Source of the DNA: Chitinophagales bacterium
Lineage (GTDB): Bacteria; Bacteroidota; Bacteroidia; Chitinophagales; BACL12
DNA: 16,482 bases
Assembly: GCA_014380545.1 (NCBI GenBank)
Contig: JACMJP010000271.1
Span: 1-16,482, forward strand
Direction of reading: 5' to 3'
Part shown: piece by piece, positions 1-8,715 of the stretch
How positions within the stretch are numbered: the stretch's first letter is position 1
Layout of the letters: each line of letters opens with the position of its first letter
The notes under the pieces: model-generated
What the model saw: the letters and a program-made list of their open reading frames with translations, nothing else
Told to the model about the DNA's origin: nothing
The model's database searches: none
Program-made: the position numbers and the translations under genes

Positions 1-1691
1 AGCTTACGTTTGCGGGAGATGTCACCGCCATAACATTTTGCAGTTACATCTTTGCGCATCGCACTAATTGTTTCCCTTGCAATTATTTTTGCGCCAATTG
101 CTGCTTGTATGGCAATTACAAATTGTTGTTTTGGCAACAGCTCTTTCAATTTACCACATAATTTACTCCCAAACTGATATGCCTTATCCCGGTGAATTAA
201 TGCAGTAAATGCATCTACATTTTCTCCGTTAAGTTTTATATCCAATTTAATTAAATCGCTTTCACGGTAATCAATTACTTCATAATCAAAACTTGCATAA
301 CCTCTTGAAATGGATTTTAATTTATCATAAAAATCAAATACAATTTCGGCAAGCGGCATTTCCCATGTTAATTCAACTCTTGTTGTTGTGAGATAATGTT
401 GATTCTTTAAAATACCTCTTTTATCCATACACAGTTTCATGATTACACCAATGTAATCCGGTTGCGTAATTATTTGCGATCTTATATAAGGCTCTTCAAC
501 AAAATCCAAATAGGTTGCTTCAGGTAAGTCAACAGGATTATGTACATCAATTACATCCCCTTTAGTTGTATGCGCAATATAACTTACGTTTGGTACAGTG
601 ATAATTACATTCTGATCATATTCTCTTTCTAAACGTTCCTGTATAATTTCCAAATGTAATAATCCAAGAAATCCGCATCTGAAACCAAAACCTAAAGCAA
701 CAGAACTTTCAGGTTCATAAATTAAACTTGCATCATTCAGTTGTAGTTTTTCCAGTGAATCTCTCAGGCCTTCATACTCATCATTATCAATTGGATAAAT
801 GCCAGCAAATACCATTGGTTTTACATCCTGAAAACCTTTAATTGCCTCAGCAATAGGCCTATCTCTGTGCGTAATTGTATCCCCGACTTTAATTTCTTTT
901 GCATTCTTTATTCCGGTAATAATATATCCAACATCACCAGCTCTTACCTCATCCCTTGGTTCATATTGCAGGCGTAAAATACCAACTTCATCTGCTTCGT
1001 ATTCGTTTTCTGTTGCGAAGAATTTTACTTTATCACCTTTTTTAATTGTGCCCTGAAAAATTCTATAATATGCAACTACTCCCCTGTAAGAATTAAATAC
1101 GGAATCAAAAATTAATGCCTGCAGCGGTGCATTAATATCCCCACTCGGTGCGGGTATTCTATTTATTATTGCATCAAATATTTTATCAACTCCAACTCCT
1201 GTTTTTCCACTTGCTTCAATTATATCTTCTAATTTACAACCAATTAAATCAACTATCTGGTCTTTCACTTCTTCCACCATTGCACCATCCATGTCAATTT
1301 TATTTACGATGGGAATAATTTCAAGATTATGTTCAATGGCAAGATATAAGTTTGAAATTGTTTGCGCCTGTATCCCCTGCGTAGCATCCACTAATAATAA
1401 AGCACCTTCACATGCAGCTATACTTCTTGAAACTTCATAACTAAAATCAACATGCCCGGGTGTATCAATTAAATTTAAAACATAATTCTGTTTATCATGC
1501 ACATAGTCCATTTGTATCGCATGACTTTTAATTGTAATTCCCCTCTCTCTTTCAATATCCATATCATCCAGCACCTGCGCCTTTGCGTCCCGTTCGCTCA
1601 CCGTTTTGGTTACTTCCAATAAACGGTCGGCCAAAGTGCTTTTTCCGTGATCAATATGTGCAATGATGCAAAAATTCCTGATGTTCTTCAT
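1..1691 (-). CDS. lepA: Elongation factor 4 (LepA), C-terminus cut by window edge
   Basis: Ribosome-associated translational GTPase that acts on stalled or mistranslocated ribosomes and in 30S biogenesis. I translated this strand by hand. It starts MKNIRNFCIIAHIDHGKST, the usual LepA start, with the P-loop at residues 11-19, then ERGITIK (switch I), DTPGHVDF (switch II), NKID and a short ASGKTG motif. The EF-G-like domains follow, with the family-typical stretches FGFRCGFLGLLH and KCYGGDISRKRK near the end. About 563 codons are present and the family is close to 600, so only some 30-35 residues of the C-terminal domain lie beyond the left edge. The frame is open throughout. The sulfatase gene lies upstream on the same strand, 134 bp away. 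A candidate promoter at 1716-1723 suggests lepA is transcribed on its own. Identity is very secure. Confidence 0.97.
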   Translation of the reverse strand, partial: MKNIRNFCIIAHIDHGKSTLADRLLEVTKTVSERDAKAQVLDDMDIERERGITIKSHAIQMDYVHDKQNYVLNLIDTPGHVDFSYEVSRSIAACEGALLLVDATQGIQAQTISNLYLAIEHNLEIIPIVNKIDMDGAMVEEVKDQIVDLIGCKLEDIIEASGKTGVGVDKIFDAIINRIPAPSGDINAPLQALIFDSVFNSYRGVVAYYRIFQGTIKKGDKVKFFATENEYEADEVGILRLQYEPRDEVRAGDVGYIITGIKNAKEIKVGDTITHRDRPIAEAIKGFQDVKPMVFAGIYPIDNDEYEGLRDSLEKLQLNDASLIYEPESSVALGFGFRCGFLGLLHLEIIQERLEREYDQNVIITVPNVSYIAHTTKGDVIDVHNPVDLPEATYLDFVEEPYIRSQIITQPDYIGVIMKLCMDKRGILKNQHYLTTTRVELTWEMPLAEIVFDFYDKLKSISRGYASFDYEVIDYRESDLIKLDIKLNGENVDAFTALIHRDKAYQFGSKLCGKLKELLPKQQFVIAIQAAIGAKIIARETISAMRKDVTAKCYGGDISRKRK

Positions 1692-1715
1692 TCCTTATTC
1701 TCAAAAAATAAGCTG

Positions 1716-1723
1716 CAAAAATA
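1716..1723 (-). promoter_or_regulatory. Candidate -7 element (TATTTTTG) of lepA
   Basis: Read on the minus strand this is TATTTTTG, an exact match to the Bacteroidota sigma-A -7 consensus TAnnTTTG. It ends 25 bp before the lepA start codon. I see no TTG -33 element at the expected 17-23 bp spacing, so the call rests on the -7 box and its position. Confidence 0.45.
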
Positions 1724-1825
1724 AAGGAAACGAAGGGATTATTTTTTAATCCGCATTAAATTAAACCATCGGGCTACAGGGTTTTACAGATATCCTTCTG
1801 AAACTAATCTATTATTACATGAAAA

Positions 1826-4333
1826 CTATTTCACTTTAATAAATTCCTGCACCTCAGAAAAATCTGCACCTTTAATTTTTACAAAATAATTACCTGCAGG
1901 AAGGGTTTCGGTGTTGAATAAAACATTTTCTATGCCTGTAGCTGACTCAATTTGTTTCTCCATCATTTTAACTCCGGATGCGTTATAAATTTCTATAAAT
2001 AAATTCCCGGGTATAGCCTGTACATAAATATTTAATTCATTCTTAACCGGGTTGGGTGAAATCTTTGAATATATGTGGCTGCCTGCATCAAGTGTTATTG
2101 CTATTTGCTTGGAAACTGTACATGCTCCAATTGATGCTGTACATGTAACTGTATAATTTCCATACGCAACATATGTATGTAATGGTGGAGTTAAGCCTGT
2201 ATAAATAAACCCATCGCCATAATTCCATGTTGCCGTTGTTGTTCCCGAAGGATAAACAACATTCGTAATTGTTGCTTTTTTCTTTTTAGTTCTCACTTTA
2301 AATGACGGATATAAACTTGCTGTATTATTTATTTTTATATGCTGTATGATCAGTGATTCAATAATACTGTAATCAGAATTATAAAGTGCTGTATATACAA
2401 GAACTTCATTTTCAGTTCCGGCAATAATTTCAGGAATAGATGCAAGAGAGAAACTAAATGTAGTTGTTAGTGAAGTATCATCACTCAGGTTTGTCCACCA
2501 GCGTAAATGTTTTGTTGCAGGGATTCCGGAAAATGGCACCCCTTCTTTACTAGATATTTTAGCAGTTAATACAACATTATCTGTTGATTTATATGAACAT
2601 GCACTATTATTTATATCAATTGAAAATGTTTTTTTCAAATATTTAACAGAATCAGGAAGCCATTGTGCTAAATATTTTTTTACAATAGCATAATCTTCAT
2701 CAGCAATTAAATTATTCCATTCATTGGGATCTACATTTCTTTCACTTCCTATTTCATATAATTCTTCTTCCGTTATACTGGCAGAAGAATCACAATCCCA
2801 TACAGAATAAATGTTATTCGATTTATATTGTATGTAATGAAACTGGTTATTGCGCACTGAGTATTGGGGATTACATGAACCTTCGGTGTCAGGTTTTCCT
2901 TTAAACGACGAGAGTGAAGGCTTCTCCATTTTTAGATCTGCATTGGTTAACAAGGGCAAAATGCTAAGGCCGTCAAGATAATTAGTATTATCACTAAATC
3001 GGGGTTTTTCAACGCCCACCATATCACATACTGTAGGAAAAATATCCAATAAACTTACACTTGTAGTACAAACCTGTTGATGCACATTTCTTAAATCAGC
3101 AATTATAAATGGTACCCTGCTATCAGTTTCCCACATACTCTCTTTTTTCCAATGTTTTTTTTCTCCGAGGCTAAATCCATGATCGCTTATTAAAATAACA
3201 ATTGTATTATTAAATACTGCAGGATTTGCCTGTAGGCCGTCAAATATTTTTCCTATTTGTTCATCAGCAAATTTAATGGCCGCTAAATATGCCATTACAC
3301 CATTTGCTCTTTTTGATTCTTCAAGAATAAACGCTTTTTCAGATGGACTAATAGAAGCATCAACAACGGGCATAGGCGATAATCCCAAGCGCCATGAACG
3401 GAAGTGATTATAAATAGCTGCACTTGCTAAATTCTGAGCTACACCAAACTCCGGAAGATTGTCATAATCTGCATAAAGAGGATCCGGCTGCGGGGGCATT
3501 ACAATTCCATTGTAAGGAAATGCATCGCCCGGATTATTATAAGGAGTTATGTATGGCAACTCATAATAATCATCCTGATAAAATTCACTAAAATAAGATT
3601 CAGGAATATATAATGGTGTGTGTGGTTTTGCAATTCCCACTGCAAGAAAAAACGGCTTTCCGCAGGTATTTGCTGTTCCATCAGCAACTTTATTAATAAA
3701 TTGAACCACAGTATCTGCAGTTACATAATCTTCCAAATAAATGGTTAATGAATCATTTAACCGGCTCCAGGGAAGGGGGTAAATTCCCTCAACATTCGCC
3801 ATCCCAACAGGGTGAATAATGTCGTCCTCCAAATAAACCATAGTGCGGTTCCAGGATAAACCTTTTGAACAAGGATCAGAAGTGAGTGCATCATATTCAA
3901 CATCCCTATCGTAGCAATGAAAAATTTTATTAATACCGAAAGTAAAATAGCCTGCCGAGTCCTTTAAATATCCTGGTATCGTAAAATACTCCTCATTGTT
4001 TTCTGCTGCTGTAAAGTTGTCGCTGAATTCAGCGCATTTGTAATAAGCATTTTCATACACTTGTGTGTACTCTAAATCTTTTCCTGTTAGAAAGCTTGTT
4101 CTTGAAGGAGCGCATTGCGGCGCAGTGGAGTATGCATTTGTAAAGAGTGTTCCATAATCTGCAATTTCAGAAATATTTGGTGTTTCAACCTGCGGGTGTC
4201 CTCCCAGGTCTTCAACATAATCGTTCAGATCATCAATGACAATAAAAAGGATATTAGGCTGTGATTGAGCTGATGTGCCTTTAGATAAGGCAAGGCATAA
4301 AATTATTACTGCAAAGAGTGTGGTGGTTTTCAT
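1826..4333 (-). CDS. Secreted iduronate-2-sulfatase-like sulfatase with PKD-like and T9SS sorting domains
   Basis: Predicted extracellular sulfatase that hydrolyses sulfate esters, probably on sulfated glycans. A signal peptide covers residues 1-22 (cleavage near TSA/QS). The catalytic domain spans about 26-560: metal-binding D34-D35; CAPSR at 74-78, where Cys74 would become formylglycine; NKIFH with K136 and H139; AKPH with K236 and H238; and SDHG with D384 and H385. The KIFH and KPH motifs match iduronate-2-sulfatase relatives (SulfAtlas S1_7-like). Residues about 570-690 are an unassigned beta-rich stretch. A PKD-like fold follows (WNYGDG, HTYVAYGNYTVT), and residues about 753-835 form a type A T9SS sorting domain (SPNPVKNELNIYV...LPAGNYFVKI). 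At 835 residues it is longer than a bare sulfatase because of these C-terminal modules. No formylglycine-generating enzyme, anSME or SusC/SusD pair is in the window. The exact substrate cannot be read from sequence; choline- or glycan-sulfatase activity remains possible. Confidence 0.9.
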   Translation of the reverse strand: MKTTTLFAVIILCLALSKGTSAQSQPNILFIVIDDLNDYVEDLGGHPQVETPNISEIADYGTLFTNAYSTAPQCAPSRTSFLTGKDLEYTQVYENAYYKCAEFSDNFTAAENNEEYFTIPGYLKDSAGYFTFGINKIFHCYDRDVEYDALTSDPCSKGLSWNRTMVYLEDDIIHPVGMANVEGIYPLPWSRLNDSLTIYLEDYVTADTVVQFINKVADGTANTCGKPFFLAVGIAKPHTPLYIPESYFSEFYQDDYYELPYITPYNNPGDAFPYNGIVMPPQPDPLYADYDNLPEFGVAQNLASAAIYNHFRSWRLGLSPMPVVDASISPSEKAFILEESKRANGVMAYLAAIKFADEQIGKIFDGLQANPAVFNNTIVILISDHGFSLGEKKHWKKESMWETDSRVPFIIADLRNVHQQVCTTSVSLLDIFPTVCDMVGVEKPRFSDNTNYLDGLSILPLLTNADLKMEKPSLSSFKGKPDTEGSCNPQYSVRNNQFHYIQYKSNNIYSVWDCDSSASITEEELYEIGSERNVDPNEWNNLIADEDYAIVKKYLAQWLPDSVKYLKKTFSIDINNSACSYKSTDNVVLTAKISSKEGVPFSGIPATKHLRWWTNLSDDTSLTTTFSFSLASIPEIIAGTENEVLVYTALYNSDYSIIESLIIQHIKINNTASLYPSFKVRTKKKKATITNVVYPSGTTTATWNYGDGFIYTGLTPPLHTYVAYGNYTVTCTASIGACTVSKQIAITLDAGSHIYSKISPNPVKNELNIYVQAIPGNLFIEIYNASGVKMMEKQIESATGIENVLFNTETLPAGNYFVKIKGADFSEVQEFIKVK

Positions 4334-4531
4334 AAATAAATAATTTGAAGATTAAATTTAGAATGTTTTTTTAAAATTCCAATGTAATCAATGTTTTTTT
4401 ATCTCCATAAATTTTTGCAGGCCATTCTTGTGACATATCTGTAACCATAAAGCCCTGGTAAATATATTATGGCTTGTGAGGATTTTGGATGAGAAAAAAT
4501 ATCTATATTTATAAGATTAAACTCAATTATT
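4334..4531. promoter_or_regulatory. Divergent promoter region between sulfatase and exported-protein operon
   Basis: This 198-bp gap must carry the promoters of both flanking units. Leftward, the palindrome TAAATTTA at 4353-4360 is a 7/8 match to TAnnTTTG, 20 bp from the sulfatase start, with a minus-strand TTG (4381-4383) 20 bp upstream of it. Rightward, TATATTTA at 4504-4511 is also 7/8, with TTTG at 4484-4487 sixteen bp upstream, and it ends 21 bp before the ATG at 4532. Both are imperfect. I see no clear operator palindrome. Confidence 0.35.
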
Positions 4532-5455
4532 ATGAAAACAAAGTTACTCCTTGCATGTATTTTAACTATCACTTTAATTACAGCAAAAGCTCAATGGAAC
4601 TCATATCAATATTTTGACGGAGCTGATACAAATTATACTTATGATTCATTCGAAATATTTTTAGATGACGATACAAATAATATTTGGCAGATTGGGAAAC
4701 CTCAAAAAATGCTGTTTGATAGTGCCGCTACTTTTCCTAATGCAATTATTACAGACACTATAAACGATTATCTTACAAATAATACCTCCTCATTTATAAT
4801 TCCAATTAGTCACTTTGACTGGAGTTGGGGAGTATTTGCGATACAATGGTCTCAAAAACTTGATCTTGAAAAAAAAGAGGACGGGGCCATCATAGAGTTT
4901 TTAGTAGATAGTATAGAAGGCTGGCAAAATGTGTTTAATAATCCTTATGTGTATAATTTCTATGGCTTTGATGAAAACAACCGGGACACTTTAAATTCCG
5001 GTGAATATGCATTTAGTGGAACTGACAGTGTTTGGAGGGATATCTGGTTATGTTTTGAATATTCTTTTATTGAAATATATGATACAGTATATTTTAGATA
5101 TACTTTTAAGTCCGACTCTATAGAAAATAATAAAGAGGGTTGGATGATGGATAACTTTATGGGTCATATAACTTTCATTCACACCGTCAAAAATGATGAA
5201 CAAACTGAATACCTTCATATTTATCCATCCCCTACAGATGGTATTGTTCATATTGAAGCTGAAAAATTGCAGGAGTATCATATTATTGAAAGTATCCAAC
5301 TGATTAATATAAATGGAGAAATTATAAAACGTTATGGAAGAAGCCCTACAAAATTTTATATAGATATCAGCGACCAGGAAAATGGTTTATATTACTTAAG
5401 AGTAAATACAAATATTAAATCAGAAACAGTTCCTGTTTTATTATTTAAAAATTAG
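4532..5455 (+). CDS. Exported beta-rich protein with T9SS sorting domain, function unknown
   Basis: A 307-residue protein predicted to cross the inner membrane by Sec (signal peptide 1-20, cleavage AKA/QW) and the outer membrane by T9SS. Residues about 228-307 form a type A sorting domain (LHIYPSPTDGIVHIE... ENGLYYLRV), which is cut off as the protein is released or anchored at the cell surface. The middle, about 30-215, has the look of a jelly-roll/MAM-like domain common in Bacteroidota exoproteins: NNIWQIGKP, then SFIIP, EDGAIIEFLVD, GWQNV and GWMMDNF. I infer a binding or structural role; no catalytic motif is visible. It stops two bases before the peroxidase ATG, so the two are almost certainly co-transcribed. 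An L-L-A-C string at 6-9 is too close to the N-terminus to be a convincing lipobox. Confidence 0.75.
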   Translation: MKTKLLLACILTITLITAKAQWNSYQYFDGADTNYTYDSFEIFLDDDTNNIWQIGKPQKMLFDSAATFPNAIITDTINDYLTNNTSSFIIPISHFDWSWGVFAIQWSQKLDLEKKEDGAIIEFLVDSIEGWQNVFNNPYVYNFYGFDENNRDTLNSGEYAFSGTDSVWRDIWLCFEYSFIEIYDTVYFRYTFKSDSIENNKEGWMMDNFMGHITFIHTVKNDEQTEYLHIYPSPTDGIVHIEAEKLQEYHIIESIQLININGEIIKRYGRSPTKFYIDISDQENGLYYLRVNTNIKSETVPVLLFKN

Positions 5456-5457
5456 AG

Positions 5458-6522
5458 ATGAGAAAATCTTCTCAGCTTATTGCACTGCTATTTTTGTTTT
5501 TTTTCATCGTGGCATTTAAAGGAGATCACAATGCTACTCCATATAGTTTTCCTGTTCTAAAATATTTCCCTGAAATGCCTTTATCAGAAATAAATCCGAT
5601 AACTGTTGAAGGAGCTGCATTAGGAAAATATTTATTTTATGATTCAATTTTAAGCTCTGATTATACTTTTTCCTGTGCAAGTTGTCATAAACAAGAATAT
5701 GCATTCAGCGATGCCCCAAATAGGTTTTCTAAAGGAATTACCGGAGAATTTCAGATCAGAAATACCATGCCTCTGTTTAATCTTGCCTGGTATCCTGCAT
5801 TTTTCTGGGACGGAAAAGCGAAAGCAATTGAAGAGCAAATATTTCACCCGGTACGAATTGAAAATGAAATGAATTTAAACTGGAAAGAAGCAGAAAAAAG
5901 AATCACAACAAATAATTTTTATAGTGAAAAATTTTATGCTGCATTCGGTAATGAAAAAATTGACAGCCTTCTAATTGCAAAAGCAATTGGGCAATTTTTA
6001 AGAACACTCATTTCTCATGACTCAAAATATGATAAAGTATTAAGAGGCGAAGCAACATTTACACAAGATGAAAAAGATGGTTTTGTGCTCATGAACGATA
6101 TGACAAAAGGCGATTGCCTGCATTGTCATACTACAGATGCAAATGCGCTGGGCACAACTTTAAAATTTAGCAATAATGGATTAGACAAAATTTATAATGC
6201 AGATGATTATATTGATAAAGGCAGAGGCACAATAACCGGGAATAAAAAAGAAAATGGTTTATTTAAAATTCCATCATTGAGAAATATTGCACTAACAGCT
6301 CCGTACATGCATGATGGAAGATTCAGTTCACTGGAAGAAGTATTGGATTTTTACAGTCAGGGTGTAAATGAAAGCGTAAATGTTGATTCAAAAATGGGCT
6401 TTGCATACCAGCATGGAAATAAATTAACCTGCGAAGAACAGGAAAAAATAATTACCTTTTTAAACACCCTTACAGACAGTGTTTTCATCAATAATCCTGA
6501 ATTTGAAAATCCATTTAAATAA
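5458..6522 (+). CDS. Di-haem cytochrome c peroxidase (CcpA/MauG family)
   Basis: Periplasmic di-haem c-type protein that typically reduces H2O2 to water with electrons from small cytochromes; some relatives oxidise other substrates. A hydrophobic signal segment covers residues about 6-20. Two CxxCH haem-binding motifs are present: CASCH at 73-77 and CLHCH at 220-224. Between and after them are family features: LFYDSILSSDYTFSCASCH, FSDAPNRFSKG, RNTMPLFNLAWYPAFFWDG, and near the C-terminus FKIPSLRNIALTAPYMHDGRF, which carries the likely Met axial ligand of the electron-transfer haem. The length of 354 is normal. The ATG is two bases after the stop of the exported-protein gene, implying translational coupling. 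I see no strong terminator directly after it. The family is secure, but peroxidase versus MauG-like chemistry cannot be settled here. Confidence 0.92.
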   Translation: MRKSSQLIALLFLFFFIVAFKGDHNATPYSFPVLKYFPEMPLSEINPITVEGAALGKYLFYDSILSSDYTFSCASCHKQEYAFSDAPNRFSKGITGEFQIRNTMPLFNLAWYPAFFWDGKAKAIEEQIFHPVRIENEMNLNWKEAEKRITTNNFYSEKFYAAFGNEKIDSLLIAKAIGQFLRTLISHDSKYDKVLRGEATFTQDEKDGFVLMNDMTKGDCLHCHTTDANALGTTLKFSNNGLDKIYNADDYIDKGRGTITGNKKENGLFKIPSLRNIALTAPYMHDGRFSSLEEVLDFYSQGVNESVNVDSKMGFAYQHGNKLTCEEQEKIITFLNTLTDSVFINNPEFENPFK

Positions 6523-6607
6523 TCATTTTAATTTATTTGAATGTAAATTCAGGTAAATTATTTTCCCTTCCGTATGCTCCTGATTCCTCTCTCATTACTC
6601 ATTTTAT

Positions 6608-6615
6608 TATTTTTG
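6608..6615 (+). promoter_or_regulatory. Candidate -7 element (TATTTTTG) of fbaB
   Basis: Exact match to the Bacteroidota TAnnTTTG -7 consensus, ending 23 bp before the fbaB ATG. No TTG is visible at the -33 position, so the evidence is the -7 box and its spacing only. Confidence 0.45.
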
Positions 6616-6637
6616 CCCTCAATCTTAAAAATTAACT

Positions 6638-7708
6638 ATGTCAATTAATACCATTCAATCACTTCTCGGCGAAAAGGCTGAATACTTATTATCGCATATC
6701 AGCAAAACAATTTCAAAAGATAATCTTCATCTTCCGGGAAATGATTTTGTTGACCGCATTTTTATGCAAAGCGATCGTAACCCTCATGTTTTGCGTAATC
6801 TGCAATTAATGTTTGATAAAGGAAGATTGGCCGGTACCGGATATTTATCTATCCTGCCTGTTGATCAAGGAATTGAACATAGTGCCGGTGCATCGTTCGC
6901 AAAAAATCCTATTTATTTTGACCCGGAAAATATTATTAAACTGGCTATTGAAGGTGGTTGTAATGCAGTAACAACAACTTATGGCGGACTTGGATTATTG
7001 AGTAGAAAATATGCGCATAAAATTCCTTTCATTGTAAAAATAAATCATAATGAGTTTCTCACTTACCCTAATAAATTTGACCAGATCATGTTTGCAAGCA
7101 TCAAACAAAGCTGGAATCTTGGGGCAGCTGCAGTAGGGGCAACAATTTATTTTGGAAGTGATGAAAGTGCAAGGCAACTTCAGGAAGTGAGCAAAGCATT
7201 TGAAATGGCACATGAACTTGGTATGGCAACAATCCTCTGGTGTTATTTAAGAAATCCTGCCTTCAAAAAAGATAAGGATTATCATTTAAGTGCAGATCTT
7301 ACAGGTCAGGCAAATCATCTTGGCGTTACAATAGAGGCAGATATAATCAAGCAAAAACTTCCTGAGAATAACGGAGGGTATCTTGCATTAAATACAAAAG
7401 AATCAGCATACGGAAAAAATGATAAACGCATTTATGATGAATTGACTTCGGATCATCCTATTGACCTATGCCGATACCAGGTTGCTAATTGTTACATGGG
7501 CAGAGCAGGGCTAATTAATTCAGGTGGCGCTTCATCTGGTGCAAGCGATATGGCAGAAGCTGTTACCACTGCAGTAATTAATAAAAGGGCAGGTGGAATG
7601 GGATTAATCAGCGGCCGCAAGGCTTTTCAACGACCTATGATTGAGGGCATCAGTATTCTCAATGCTATTCAGGATGTGTATCTTTCAAAAGAAATCACTA
7701 TAGCCTAA
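6638..7708 (+). CDS. fbaB: Class I fructose-bisphosphate aldolase, FbaB/DhnA type
   Basis: Cytoplasmic aldolase that interconverts fructose-1,6-bisphosphate with dihydroxyacetone phosphate and glyceraldehyde-3-phosphate in glycolysis and gluconeogenesis, using a Schiff-base lysine rather than a metal. The 356-residue protein has the usual length of bacterial FbaB (about 350). Recognisable blocks are SILPVDQGIEHSAGASF (71-87), the NAVTTTYGGLG stretch (109-119), VKINHNEFLTYPN, EADIIKQKLP (233-242) and GLISGRKAFQRP (322-333). By comparison with the FbaB/archaeal aldolase family, Lys238 in ADIIKQK is the likely Schiff-base residue; that assignment is inferred. A GGASSGASD loop at about 296-304 fits phosphate binding. 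It has its own candidate promoter and a long hairpin behind it, so it is probably a single-gene unit. Confidence 0.95.
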   Translation: MSINTIQSLLGEKAEYLLSHISKTISKDNLHLPGNDFVDRIFMQSDRNPHVLRNLQLMFDKGRLAGTGYLSILPVDQGIEHSAGASFAKNPIYFDPENIIKLAIEGGCNAVTTTYGGLGLLSRKYAHKIPFIVKINHNEFLTYPNKFDQIMFASIKQSWNLGAAAVGATIYFGSDESARQLQEVSKAFEMAHELGMATILWCYLRNPAFKKDKDYHLSADLTGQANHLGVTIEADIIKQKLPENNGGYLALNTKESAYGKNDKRIYDELTSDHPIDLCRYQVANCYMGRAGLINSGGASSGASDMAEAVTTAVINKRAGGMGLISGRKAFQRPMIEGISILNAIQDVYLSKEITIA

Positions 7709-7714
7709 TTTTTT

Positions 7715-7770
7715 GGGATTTTATCCTGAATTATTCGAAATTCAGGATGAAATCCCATCACTAATTTTTT
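7715..7770. terminator. Long hairpin after fbaB, probable bidirectional-type terminator
   Basis: An 18-bp stem with one G·U pair joins arms 7715-7732 and 7739-7756 around a six-base loop (ATTCGA). A TTTTTT run is at 7765-7770, eight bases after the stem, and another T-run (7709-7714) precedes it. The offset T-tract makes this less than textbook, but its position just after the fbaB stop supports a 3'-end role. Confidence 0.65.
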
Positions 7771-7772
7771 CC

Positions 7773-7780
7773 TACATTTG
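7773..7780 (+). promoter_or_regulatory. Candidate -7 element (TACATTTG) of accD
   Basis: Exact TAnnTTTG match placed between the fbaB hairpin and accD, ending 42 bp before the accD GTG start. No -33 TTG is visible; the upstream DNA is the hairpin arm itself. Confidence 0.45.
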
Positions 7781-7821
7781 CATCCCTCTTTAACCATAAT
7801 TGTTGAACGAATCTAACATTA

Positions 7822-8667
7822 GTGAGCTGGTTTCAAAGAATACGCAAAGGCATTGACACTCCAACCGAGGACAAACTGGATACACCGGAAGGTGTATGGT
7901 TTAAATGTCCGGAATGTAAAAAAACTACTACTGTTAAAGAATATGCTGAAAAACTTTGGTGCTGTCCAAACTGCAATTATCATGGCAGGATAGGTTCACG
8001 GGAGTATTTTTCTTTCTTATTTGATGAAGGCGAACATGAGTTATTATTTGAGAACATTATTTCTAAAGATGCACTGAACTTTAGCGATCTGAAACCTTAT
8101 GAATCCCGCTTAAAGGAAGCCTATAATAAAAGCGGCTATACTGATGCTATTTCAGTTGGTGTTGGAAAAATGGAAGGACATGATTTTGTGATCGCCTGCA
8201 TGAATTTCGAATTTATTGGTGGCAGCATGGGAACAGTTGTGGGAGAAAGAATATCAAGAGCAATAAGTTATTGTGTGGAACATGGTTATCCTTTTATGAT
8301 AATTAGTAAAAGTGGTGGCGCAAGAATGATGGAGAGTGCTTATTCTCTTATGCAAATGGCTAAAACCTCAGCGAAACTTACTTTACTTGCTAAAAATCAA
8401 TTACCCTATATTTCTCTCTGCACTGACCCTACCACTGGGGGTGTAACAGCTAGTTACGCCATGCTCGGCGATATTAATATTGCCGAACCAAAAGCCTTAA
8501 TCGGTTTTGCCGGACCAAGGGTTGTAAAAGAAACAATAAAAAAGGAACTGCCAAAAGGCTTTCAGCTGGCCGAGTTTGTATTGGAAACGGGTTTCCTGGA
8601 TATGATAACAGAGAGGAAAGACCTGAAAAAGCAACTCGCTGACTTGCTATCACATTTTAAAAATTGA
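7822..8667 (+). CDS. accD: Acetyl-CoA carboxylase carboxyltransferase subunit beta
   Basis: Beta half of the carboxyltransferase that moves the carboxyl group from carboxybiotin to acetyl-CoA, giving malonyl-CoA for fatty-acid synthesis. It partners with AccA, which is not in this window. The start codon is GTG (reads SWFQRIRKGI after the first residue). An in-frame TGA lies 18 bases upstream at 7804-7806 with no ATG between, so the GTG start is the only sensible one. An N-terminal C4 zinc finger uses C29/C32 and C48/C51 (CPEC...CCPNC). The crotonase-fold body shows FIGGSMGTVVGERISRA, SKSGGARMMESAYSLMQMAKT and LCTDPTTGGVTASYAMLGD, all diagnostic of AccD. The 281-residue length is normal for Bacteroidota. 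Confidence 0.97.
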   Translation: MSWFQRIRKGIDTPTEDKLDTPEGVWFKCPECKKTTTVKEYAEKLWCCPNCNYHGRIGSREYFSFLFDEGEHELLFENIISKDALNFSDLKPYESRLKEAYNKSGYTDAISVGVGKMEGHDFVIACMNFEFIGGSMGTVVGERISRAISYCVEHGYPFMIISKSGGARMMESAYSLMQMAKTSAKLTLLAKNQLPYISLCTDPTTGGVTASYAMLGDINIAEPKALIGFAGPRVVKETIKKELPKGFQLAEFVLETGFLDMITERKDLKKQLADLLSHFKN

Positions 8668-8715
8668 AGCATAAAAAACTTTGAACCTTCAGCCTAAACT
8701 TTAAACTTTAAAACC

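Noticed and set aside
1736..1752. GGATTA/TAATCC hairpin before lepA as a sulfatase terminator
   Set aside because: Only a six-bp AT-rich stem without a proper T-run directly after it on the minus strand; easily a chance pairing.
5650..5872. Overlapping short open frames on both strands inside the peroxidase gene
   Set aside because: Both lie within the region encoding the first haem motif and have no independent start signals or domains.
8694..8713. Short direct repeat (AAACTTT twice) before rpsO
   Set aside because: Low-complexity AT sequence of two copies only; no support for a regulatory role beyond the adjacent -7 box.
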